The notes beneath the pieces were generated by a model that ran no database searches, was not told where the DNA came from, and saw only the letters and a list, made by a program, of their open reading frames with translations. The position numbers and the translations under genes were made by a program. Positions 32,550-42,800 of a stretch of DNA of 64,000 bases are shown here, piece by piece (positions within the stretch are counted from its first letter, which is position 1; the number at the start of each line of letters is the position of its first letter). Source of the stretch: Maniola hyperantus (Eukaryota > Arthropoda > Insecta > Lepidoptera > Nymphalidae); the NCBI RefSeq assembly GCF_902806685.2, contig NC_048542.1, positions 3,084,533 to 3,148,532 of the forward strand. The letters are read 5' to 3'.

Positions 32550-34604
32550 CTAAAACCTCTCTGCAACCCTTTTAGCAACATTTCTTAGGTTACCATACAC
32601 TTTGGAAGGTGGCGAACCCATAATCAAGTTGCATATAGCCCGTCTTGCCAGTGCAATGTTTTGGTAACTGCCTAGTATGTGGATTTTTGAGTCGGCCAAC
32701 ACTATCCTCGTTTTAGTAACATTTTCGATAGTGAATTTAGTCCTTCCTGCTTTCCCTGCTAGTCTACCAATGGCCCTTCCTAAGTGATCGCCTTGTAAGG
32801 TTTTGACATCTTTGATTTCAAACGACTCTACAAATAGGTCATCTAACCTGAGTAGGGCTAGGGCATCTTCTACATCAAAACCGTAGATGAAGGCCTGCAA
32901 CAAATGTTTTTTATTTATTTCTCAAGTTCATCAAAATTACATATATCTATACTAGTCTAAATATATAAAAGGAAAAGGTGACTGACTGACTGATCTATCA
33001 ACGCACAGCTCAAACTCCTGGACGGATCGGGCTGAAATTTGGCATGCAGATAGCTATTATGATGTAGGCATCAGCTAAGAAAGGATTTTTGAAAATTCAA
33101 CCCCTAAGGGGGTGAATTAGGGGTTTGAAATTTGTGTAGTCCACGCGGTCGAAGTCACGAGCATAAGCTAGTCTAAATATATAAAAGGATAAAGTGACTG
33201 ACTGACTGATCTATCAACGCACAGCTGAAACTACTGGATGGATCGGGCTAAAATTTGGCATGCAGATAGCTATTAAGACGTAGGCATCCGCTAAGAAAGG
33301 ATTTTTGTAAATTCAACCCCTAAGGGGGTGAAATAGGGGTTTGAAATTTGTGTGGTCTACGCGGACGAAGTTGAGAGCATAAGCTAGTTTTGATATAAAA
33401 TGAGATGTATTTTCTGAAAAATGTTAAATTAAAATCAAAATTGAATACTGAAAAACATTTAAAGAAATATCAAGGATATAATTAGTCAGATTTATTTTAG
33501 TTTCAGTGATTAGCACAATAGTTCTTTTTGTAAATTAATAATAATAAAAACTGATTCAATTGGTGACAAAATTGGTTTCTTTAAAAACTGATTCAATATT
33601 CATGAAATTTATTTCAAGACAGTATATTATTTTAGCCTAACAGCGATCATGCACTCATCCTATCCAAATTTGTGAAAATATGGATATAAAATATCTACAA
33701 CAGATGTCAGATGTCAGATCATACAAAACAAAAAGGAACATATATTCACAGACTCGGATCAGATGAGTGCGTAAAGGCCCTAGATTTAAATTATCCTAGG
33801 CAGAGATAATTAAAGCATTTTGACTTTGCTCACAAACACAGTTAAAATAAGTAATGTCAGAAACATAAAACACGGTCTTGTTTTAACCGAAAGTCTGAGC
33901 TAAGTATGCTCCATAGATCTCTGTCTTAATGTCAGAGTTTTTAAGTTAGGTACCTACATTATAAAAATATAAACAATATTTTGTTACCTTAACAAAATCA
34001 GCAGCTTTTTGCAAATTGGCAACATCTTTTGTCTCTGGGCCGACCCTTATTTCCACATTACGTGATTTTGTGTTGAAGCGAACTTGTAGTAACAAATGCT
34101 CTACAATAGGTGTGAAGATTTTTAGCCAGTTTTCTCTCAAAGGTGTGTATCTAAAAAAAATAAGGAAAAAAATAAAATATGCATAGTATTCATAGAAATT
34201 GTACTGGGTTATGTATTGAATCTCTTTCACAGTTGAATACCAAAAGTAGAAGCTAAAAAATGCGTTATTGTCCTCAAGCGGAGCAAATATTTTATAATCA
34301 AAGCATAATAGAAGTTTAACTCGAACTATTATGAACAAAAATAACTAATGTTGAGGTTACAATACCTATGCGCTGGTACTGCAATTTTTCTCATGTTAAC
34401 TTTACTTTCATTAGGTTCTTCTTCGTTCTTCTTAGCTTTTTTAGATCTAGATCTAGCACGTTTGGGCTTTCCTTCTATTCCTTTATGTTCTTCCACGTCC
34501 ATTCCCGCCCCAGATTCCGAAACTGCTCGGCGCTTCACATTTTTTAATTTCACAGGGTTCTTGGCAGGCAGAAACTCCTCAACATTAATGTTTTCTGTCT
34601 CCAT
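32550..34604 (-). CDS. PNO1: RNA-binding protein PNO1 (small-subunit ribosome assembly, KH domain)
   Basis: Three exons: 34604-34366, 34150-33988 and 32894-32550, all with GT/AG sites and matching phases, giving 248 aa, the usual PNO1 length. The first exon is a charged, lysine-rich tail. The second holds the first KH-like half (TPLRENWLKIFTPIVEHL, RNVEIRVGPET). The third holds the second KH domain with the GDHLGRAIGRLAGKAGRTKF loop and the highly conserved LADSKIHILGSYQN, ending in NVAKRVAERF. PNO1/Dim2 binds pre-40S near the 18S rRNA 3' end, partners the Nob1 nuclease and recruits the dimethylase. The gene is intact. It is divergent from ND-42 and tail to tail with EIPR1. Confidence 0.96.
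32954..33387. repeat. Tandem pair of CTAG-ended Helitron-like repeat
   Basis: Two units, period 216 bp (AGTCTAAATATATAAAAGG at 32954 and 33170), each with TGACTGACTGACTGATC, AACCCCTAAGGGGGTGAA and a terminal CATAAGCTAG. A third copy is at 40041-40224. The CTAG ends suggest a non-autonomous Helitron. In the PNO1 intron. Confidence 0.8.
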
Positions 34605-35296
34605 TTCTAGTTTTATTTGTTTTAAGGAGCACTTGATAGTAGAAATTATGCAATATAAATATTTTTTTGTTTTTAGATATTTTTCTCACATGGTTTATGA
34701 CATTGACCACAAATTAAAAGACCGAAAATTGACAGATGTCATTGCTACAGCTTTGAATCGTTTTGTTTCGATTCAGTCTCAGAACAAGGACTGATCATGG
34801 ACTGATTCAGTGGTTTTATAGCACAAATAAATCAATGTTATTTAAGACCTGTCGTTACCTTTATTACTTTGATAAATACTTTCAATACAGATAAAGTTCA
34901 TTGGAAACAATTTTTTTGCCGAATGATAAAGTCAGCAAACTAAGGGCATTTGTCCACTCATCCGTGATTCGACGGATCCGTGAAAGAAATATACATACGT
35001 AGGTATTTATAATGTTTGTCGGCCAATACGAAGAATCACGGATACGAACCGAATACGGATGAGTGCACAAACGCCCTATCGATAAACAAAACGCAATTTA
35101 TCAAAACATGAATTTTAGAATGTGAAATGAAATGTCAAAATTGTCCAAATTTTATGGAGGTGTTATGTCACATCTCTAAATCGATTTTTGTTATTATGAA
35201 TTGAAAGAGGTAAGTAAATTATTTGTATTCTCATGAAAACTGTTAATAAAGCCGAAACTAACCAGAAGCATAAACTTTTTTAGCCTACAAAGAATA
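34605..35296. promoter_or_regulatory. Divergent promoter region PNO1 / ND-42
   Basis: 692 bp between the two start codons, which face away from each other. No TATA box is obvious. A MITE (34944-35076) occupies part of it. Placement is inferred from gene order only. Confidence 0.5.
34944..35076. mobile_element. MITE with GGGCATTTGTCCACTCATCC termini
   Basis: The left end pairs with GGATGAGTGCACAAACGCCC at the right; TA flanks both sides, suggesting a Tc1/mariner-type MITE. Confidence 0.75.
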
Positions 35297-38200
35297 ATGG
35301 CGACTCTAATCAGAACTACGATCGTGAAGGTGATTCCTGCCCAAAGTGGTAAAATAGCTGGATGTGTGGTGGTGCAAAACAGGAGTATAATGGGCAAGGC
35401 GTTTCGTAGCAGCCTCCCGCCTCCGCCACCTAAACCCGCGCCCTTTGACTACGTGAATAAAGACTATACTTGGTTACGTAGTTTGACTGACAGAACGACG
35501 CATAGATTCGACGAAAACACTAAAGTCGTCGTGGTAGAAGGACCTGTAGCGGCTGGAAAGACGCAGTTCGCGGCCGCCCTCGCTGAGGATCTCGGTATGA
35601 AGCATTTTCCGGAAGCCAACATGGATATTCACTATGTACGACCGAACGGTATTGACATACGTCAATTTGACAAAGAAATACCAGAGGATACCAGAACCTT
35701 TGACCACACCAACTTCAACCGCACTCCAAACCATCGTCTCGCTGGAAACTTCCAGATTATGATGTATATGGCGAGGTACAGCCAATATATTGATGCATTG
35801 GCTCATCTCCTCAACACAGGCCAAGGTGTTGTTCTAGAAAGGTCTCCGTACTCTGATTTTGTGTTCCTGGAAGCCATGTTTTCACAGAAGTACATAAGCA
35901 AGGGTGTAAAGTCAGTGTATTATGAGCTGAGGGGACAAACTATTGAGGATTTGATGAGGCCTCACTTGGTGATCTACCTTGACTTGCCTGTTAAAAAGGT
36001 AGATATTTCCTATATTTATAAATTGTTAAATCTTCATATAAAACTCAGATATCCTAGGAATTTGAATGTGGAAATCCTAGTCCACACATTCAAGTTACAG
36101 TATTTTTATATTACAATTTTAATATGATATTAGATAGTCTTATATTATCCACCATTTATATTATACTAGCTGATGCCCACGTGAATAGGTTTTTTTTTTA
36201 AAATTAAAGGTTAAATTAGGTTTTTTTTAAATCCAGTGGGAACTCTTTGATTTTCTGGAATAAAAATGAAACATGTCTGAATAAAGGCTTAGGCTTAGCC
36301 TATGTCACTCTCCAGGTCTTTATCTATACCCATGCAAAAAATCACGACAATACGTTGCACCGTTGCGACGTGATTGAGGGACAAACCAACAAACAAACAC
36401 ACTTTCGCATTTATAATAGGGGTACTGATTTAATTAATCACAGCTCTTGTGTTCATCACACTTATGTTATTTGTTGTCTGTAATGAGGCTTGTTCATTTA
36501 ATTAATAACAAGTTGTGATAAATTTGTTTATGCAGGTTCAAGAAGCAGTAAGTGCCCGCAAGTATGAGTATGAAACATCAGGAAAAGCCCTAACTGAGCA
36601 ATTTCTGACAGAGGTGGAGCGCCAGTACAAACATAAGTACCTTAGAGACATCTCCACGCATGCAGAGCTGCTGGTCTACGACTGGACAGGAGGCGGTGAA
36701 GTTGAAGTGGTAAGTTATGATTATAAACTTTTGACTATTTCCAGACCACAAATTTAGTTTTCGGATTTTACCCTTAAAGTGTTCTATAAGGCCTACCTAC
36801 CTGCCGAATTTCATGATTCTAGGTCAACGGGAAGTACCCTCTAGGTTTCTTGACAGACAGACAAGAAAGTGATCCTATTAGGGTTCCGTTTTTCCTTTTG
36901 AGGTACGGAACCCTAAAAAATTGTCAAATTTCAGGTTGTAGAAGACATAGAGCGTCTCAACTTCGACCAGTACACGGAGCGTGAGGACCCCAAGATGAAG
37001 GACTGGCGTCTCCCGCGCGAGCCGATGTGGGCCGACCAGCGCGCGCTCTACACCAACAATAAGCACTACCTCATGAACCTGTTCAACATCCCGCGCTCCG
37101 ACGTGCCCGAACTCATCACTGATGCGGACGAGGGATATGCCAGAGATAAGGTGAGAAAGTCTGGCATTTATAAATAAATAAATAAGCCTTTATTCAGACA
37201 TGTTTCATTTTTACTATAATGTGTTAGTCGCTAATAATAGGTACAAGATTACAAACTAAACTACAAGACTACATATTTCTAAAATAACTTATTTCTAACT
37301 CTTAACAATATATAATATTACTTATTTATTAAGTCTTGTACTGCCTCGATAATTAACAATTCGTTTGCCACTTTTTGGCAAAGGGCTCCTCTAATTGCTC
37401 CTCTATAGATTTCTGTCGCCAGCAGTTCTAGACCATGTGGCACCTGCTACATATTTCTCGGATATCATCAACCCTGTTGTACTGATCTACTCCTTTTCCT
37501 TTTCCTTTTTTTGTCCTGTGTACTAGAGGTGTCAAAAAATAATGTACCTAATAAATTTATTAAATATATAAATATATTCAAGATATTCGTTTTTAGATTA
37601 AAACAAAATTGAATACAATATATAATAAGTAGTGAAAATTTGAGAAAATCCTTCCTAAAAAATAACTCAGGCGTTCGATCTTTGATACGCCGCGCGCGGC
37701 GCGACCGAGCGACGATATTAGAATAAAATATATTAGGTAGGTACAGCTGAATACAAATATCGTCGCGATTCGACGGTGAATAATTATTACATCGAACTTT
37801 CGTATTGGCCTGTTACATGTTGACTGTGATGATACGAGTATGCGGCTAGTATTTTTATCATTTTGTTTGTTTCGTAATAAATTTTGAATGCAGTTTTATT
37901 TATTTGTGAACTTGAGTGTCGATAAATATTTAATGCGAATAATTGTAATGTAGATTAGGCAAAATAATGTAGATTAGGTACATTTTTGTGTTGTGATAGA
38001 TTTGTGTCGCGCGTTAATAATACCTATTATAGTAGATATTTTGTTCTTTTTGGAAATACTTGCGTCATTTTATAAATCGTATGAGAAAATGTTTTTCAAA
38101 GTGTAGGTATTATCATACATTTAAGTATTATAGGTAATAGGTTAGGTACGTGAAGTGGTATTGTTCTTTTTAGAAATCATCATCATCATTTTATAATTCG

Positions 38201-39951
38201 TATGATAATAAATATGTAGAAATGTATGATAATAAATATAGTAGTTACCTACTAAAAAGATTTTTTTATAGGTAACTCTAACTAGGTAAACTTACCTACC
38301 TATTGTATTGTAGGTATCTACTTGACATTGCTTTATCGTTCTACTTGTTTTTATTTTTACATACATAGGTAGGTACTAGGTACTGTATTCCGCGACAGGT
38401 TGAGATGGCAATCGGGGTATGAGGCGGGGGTGACACCCCGCACACCCGCACGTCACCCTCGCTCGCCCGCACTGGGTTAGCACAGGGGCCGTGCGGGTGT
38501 GCGGGGCATTCCCTCCCCGATTGCCATTTCGATCTGTCGCGAAGGTATGGATTGGGTACCTATTAAGAGTAAAATTTAAAATTTAAATCAATCGAGTTAA
38601 ATACAAGCTATACCCTAGTTCTCGACCTTATTGACGGTTATGAGAAAGTTGTTTTTTGTCATATTCTTGTTCAGTAGGTATCATTCATAGATTGTTAAAA
38701 TGTTGTTCCCTATGTCAATAAGGTCGGAAATCGCTTGCACCCATTTATATGCTTGCGCCTCATGGTGAAATCGGTGCAAGCAAATCTCGACCTTATTGAC
38801 GGTTATGAGAAAGTTGTTTTTTGTCATATTCTTGCTCAGTATTATTCATAGATTGCTAAAATGCTGTTTTCTGACGTATGTCAATAAGGTCGAAAATCGA
38901 TTGCACCCATTTTTCTGCTTGCGCCTCACGGTTCAAGCAATTTTTTTTTTGTAACAAAATAATGTAACGTTAATAATTATTAAATATTTGTCTGTAACAC
39001 GTGATAATATTGTGATACACACATGAACCTGTATTTGACACCTCTACTGTGTACCAGTGCATTACTGTTTTGCTTCATTTATCTTGTCCTCTAATTGTGT
39101 GCCCAGCCCACTTCCAATGCGAGCCGACATTTTGTCAAATACCTGCGTACTCTACCTGAATATGAATAAGATAGGTAGTTGATAACAGACAAAATTAAAT
39201 CATTTGAGTGCCAGAAGTTGATATGATCAACAATGGCGCCGATTCTGTTGTCTTTCTCTAAACTAAATTTAGAGCATCCTTCTTCTTCTTCTTAATATTG
39301 CTAAAAAAGGACAGAACATGAATTTTTACAATTAAATACTCTAAATTTTAGTGCACGCGACAAATTTAAACAGTAGGCTCGCGACTGGCAGCTAAAGTCA
39401 CGGAGTTTGACGTCTCTAAATTAATTTTAAAACTGTCAAACTGTGTTTGTCCTTTTTATATTACATTAGTAAAAACAGGATGCGAATACTCCAAAAGTGG
39501 ACAGATTACTTATTAAATTCGGCCATATAGTATTTATTGTGACGGTCATGTTATGTGGCAGTAAGAGCCCTCGCCCGCGGCGACTATTTGTATGTATTTG
39601 TACACACTACTAACGCGTGTCAGTCACATTTGCAACGCGCTACTGCATCGCGACTGTATCGATGCAAACGCGCGACCGTGTCGGACGACATCGGGGGAAG
39701 AACGGAGGGGGTGGCGCGTGAATGGAGAACCGAGCATTAGTGCAACATTTTTTCTCGTTTGCATCGAGACAGAAGCGCGACAGTATCGCGACTGAAGCTG
39801 AGACCGTGGGCGAGGGCTCTTAATATAAAGTAACATGTCTTCGCAGGTGATCTACAACCATCCCGCCTTCGAGTTCGTGGAGGGATACGGCCCCAAGGAC
39901 GGCGACACCCTCTTCAAGAACAAAGTGCCCAAGTATACCGAGTACATTTAA
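35297..39951 (+). CDS. ND-42: NADH dehydrogenase 1 alpha subcomplex subunit 10 (complex I 42-kDa subunit)
   Basis: Four exons: 35297-35998, 36536-36709, 36935-37150 and 39847-39951 (TAA), all phase 0, giving 398 aa, close to insect ND-42. The first ~45 residues are basic and hydroxylated, as in a mitochondrial presequence. A deoxynucleoside-kinase-like fold follows with a P-loop VVVEGPVAAGKTQFA (residues ~74-88), FPEANMDIHYV, LERSPYSDFVFLEAM and LVIYLDLPVKK. The subunit sits in the membrane arm of respiratory complex I on the matrix side. Later exons include NNKHYLMNLFNIPRSDVPEL and a C-terminal FVEGYGPKDGDTLFKNKVP. The 2.7-kb third intron is repeat-filled. A polyadenylation signal lies near 39985. 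The gene is intact. Confidence 0.96.
36165..36428. repeat. Helitron-like repeat (CTAGCTGATGCCC family)
   Basis: Begins CTAGCTGATGCCCACGTGAA, contains GTGGGAACTCTTTGATTTTC and GCACCGTTGCGACGTGATTG. In ND-42 intron 1. Related copies at 50489-50678 and in fragments at 30790-30850 and 31413-31560. Confidence 0.75.
36783..36917. repeat. Dispersed repeat (reverse of the 13187 family)
   Basis: CTAGGTCAACGGGAAGTACC through TTTTGAGGTACGGAACCCTA, ending about 18 bp before ND-42 exon 3. Confidence 0.7.
37173..37445 (-). mobile_element. 5'-truncated LINE 3' end in ND-42 intron 3
   Basis: AAATAAATAAATAAGCCTTT tail end and minus-strand coding-like sequence at 37330-37440. The tail starts about 20 bp after the exon 3 donor. 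Confidence 0.6.
38391..38541. mobile_element. MITE with CGCGACAGGTTGAGATGGCA termini
   Basis: The left end is complementary to TTGCCATTTCGATCTGTCGC at the right; GC-rich palindromic interior. A partial relative is at 40224-40338. Confidence 0.8.
38621..38945. repeat. 165-bp tandem duplication, each unit with internal inverted repeat
   Basis: CTCGACCTTATTGACGGTTA at 38621 and again at 38786. Each unit also contains the complement GTCAATAAGGTCG. In ND-42 intron 3. Confidence 0.85.
39562..39822. mobile_element. MITE with TAAGAGCCCTCGCCC termini
   Basis: The left end pairs with GGGCGAGGGCTCTTA; interior halves are also complementary (ACTGTATCGATGC vs GCATCG...). It ends 24 bp upstream of ND-42 exon 4, next to the splice acceptor. 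Confidence 0.8.
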
Positions 39952-42777
39952 ACCTGAGATCCTATAGTATAGATTGTTGTTTAATAATAAACTATTACAA
40001 TTTATATTTATTTATCTATAAATCGAATCTAAATTCTAAATAGCATAAAAGAAAAAGGTGACTGACTGACTGATCACATCTCAAACTACTGGATGGATCG
40101 GGCTGAAATGGCATGATAGCTATTATGACGCAGGCATCCGGTAAAAAAAGGATTTTTGAAAATTCAACCCCTAAGGGGGTGAAATGTTGGTTTGAAATTT
40201 GTGTAGTCCACGCGGACGAAGTCGCAAGTCGAGATGGCAACCACACACCGGCACAGTCCCCGCGCTAACCCGGTGCGGGATAGCGCGGGTGATTGGGGGC
40301 CTCCGCCTCATACCCAGATTGCCATCTCGACCTGTCGCGTACTATAAACTTATCGAACGGATTTGAGATATGTAGATGGATTATTAATTTCGACTGTAAA
40401 CTGCTTAAACGATTTTGATGAAACTATCGACGGCTATTATCGATTTGGACGAGCTATCTTTGTGCCAACACAGAATCTTGCATCGTGAAGATGAGATAGG
40501 ATCAATGATCTCGGCAGAAAGTAATGTACATCGGCCTTTAGAATGACTTTTCGGCTTTGTAGAGCGTTGTCTCCGTCACTCACACCTATATGACGTTTTG
40601 TCGGTCTCAATGACAAAGACAATGCCCTACAAATCCACTATCTCCTTCCAAAGGTCGATCGATGTATATTATTTTCTGCCGCGTATTGTTCATTTTAGAT
40701 GTCTTAGGATGGATAAGGATTGCACTGATTTTTAACTGCAATGTGTTGTATTGAAATTGCCTTTGTTGCAATGGTCACACCATTACCAGCACTTAACTAA
40801 CGCTTATCCGTGACTTAAATTAGTCTATTTTTACACTGCAAAAATATTTAAGTCACAGATAAGCGTTGTGCGGCTTCAAATCATACGAGCTATAAAATAA
40901 TATACGACACTCGTGACTTGAGCAAATCTAACGATGAGATCTATATTGACATTGCTCAGACTTAAGAGTTAAAACGAGACAAAGTCGTCGCTCACACATA
41001 AATTCGTCTCGTTTCAACTCTGTCTTAAGTGTGAGCGAAGTCAAAGGAAGTTATAAAACGTATACGCCGTAGATTTGGACGAGATCTATAGATATCTCGT
41101 CCAAATCTATTATTGTACGGCGTATAGCGCTAACTCACGCAGTAAAATAACGAACTGCTTAGCACATATCGTAATGTACTATTTTATCAACAAAAAAAAC
41201 GGGTTCCTAACTTTGTAAAAATCCACAGTAATAATGAAAAACAACTACTTTATTAGCAACATTTTATTGCATATAAATATATATTAAAAAAATTTACAAA
41301 AATAACAATCATTAGTATTATTAGTATGTGGCATTAAACAATAGGTACCTTAATATTATTATCACTAGGTCAAGTATACAAAAATATTTACTATTCAAGG
41401 CGTTCCAAAAATGCTGTTTGTGAAATATAAAATAAATAAAAATACTTGGAATACTGAAATTTCTCGTATTTAAAGGCTTCTTTACTTTGTCGACAAAATA
41501 TAAAAACACTTCCTTAATATTTAAGATCGGAATTATTAAGAGACATGTTTGTTTTCGATTGAATGATAAAGAGTAACAGAAAGTCCACATGTCAAATAAT
41601 GAAATAATGCACAATTAGATGAATTAAAAAAGTCGAATAGTCCAAAAATTATAATTAAATTGTAAAAAGTCACAATCCATTTTTATAAAACGTAATAATA
41701 AGGAATGTTATATAAATACTATTAATCATAAAAATAGTGTAAATCATAAAATTGAAAAAAATATTATATGGCATAGTAATAAATTCTATATACACTTAAA
41801 TAGTTACAAATTATAATTCGTATAATTTATACACTAATTTTTTATCACACAAGTTGCACCAAACTCACTTTATATTAAGTCTTATTTTTCATTAATTTAA
41901 TATGAATATTGGTTTGTAGTTTTCATCATTAAAACTACAAAATGTTTAGGAACAAGTAAGTAACAAACTGCAAATTAAATAACAAATAAGTAAAATTATA
42001 TTTAAAGTATTTACTACTTACAAAGTAATTTTAAAACATTCAAATTCTTGAGTCTCGTAGAATTTAGAGGTCACGTTAATGTTAAATAATGCATCTGTCA
42101 TTTGGAAGTTCGGAAGAGACAAAAAAATTTAAACAATATACGAACATTTAACGTTAACTTGATAAATTACACCCAGGTTGAGATCTACAGTTAAAACGAG
42201 ACAGATTTGTGTCTTAAACATAAACTTGTCTCGGTTTAACTCTAAATAAAGTCGGAGCCAAGACAAAGTAAGCTCCATTGTCTCAGCCTTCTGTAAGATT
42301 CTTGATTTATATAATAATTAATATCACAATCAAAAATTTAAAAACAATAATATTCCCATAACCTATATAATAAAATTAAAATAAATAAAATTAATCAATT
42401 TTATTTTTTAGTCGGCGTTGAGTTTTTCCGCGCAAACAATTTTTTTAAAGTGGTACTTTTAACTAGTTTTAACGTTTGTAGGCCGTTATTACACTCTATC
42501 AGCGGAAAGAAGTTACATAGTATAGCGCGCTCTCTCTTACGTATGAAAGTCCCATACAAATGAAAGAGACAAAAATCTCAATGGGCGCTGACCATTTTGA
42601 GGCGCCCGCCAATTACAAACGAAAATATGTTTTCTAATTGAATTTCTAATGTTTTTGAAAACGTATTGTTTTGATTGGCTGTTGACTCAAAATGGTTAGT
42701 GCCCAAAGAGATTTGTTTTCTCCTGATTTAGATTTCCGCGGATAGAGTATAGATAAGTGTATTATCTATGGTGTAGT
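39952..42777. other. ND-42 / glutathione synthetase intergenic region, MITE-rich
   Basis: Tail-to-tail interval without a gene. It holds a Helitron-like copy (40041-40224), a CGCGACAGG-type MITE (40224-40338), an AATGTACATCG MITE (40513-40684), a hairpin with AGATTTGGACGAGAT arms (41071-41108), AAACGAGAC MITEs (40935-41045, 42185-42290) and AT-rich sequence at 41.2-42.4 kb that may include the glutathione synthetase 3' UTR. Confidence 0.6.
42490..42760. mobile_element. MITE, CTCTATC...GGATAGAG family, copy 1
   Basis: Inverted ends (CACTCTATCAGCGGAAAGAA / TTTCCGCGGATAGAG) and palindromic interior. Copy 2 lies at 42955-43215, so the last glutathione synthetase exon is sandwiched between two copies. 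Confidence 0.8.
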
Positions 42778-42798
42778 GGGGGGGGGGGGGGGGGGGGG
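42778..42798. repeat. 21-nt G homopolymer
   Basis: Lies two bases past the glutathione synthetase stop codon (a C-run in the mRNA). Confidence 0.95.
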
Positions 42799-42800
42799 TG

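Noticed and set aside
34348..34794. 148-codon + frame opposite PNO1 exon 1
   Set aside because: Antisense shadow of the PNO1 first exon and leader; no domain.
35474..35824. 116-codon minus frame inside ND-42 exon 1
   Set aside because: Antisense of a conserved coding exon.
39555..39836. Overlapping open frames on both strands in ND-42 intron 3
   Set aside because: They are GC-rich shadows of a palindromic MITE (39562-39822) with mirrored halves, not genes.
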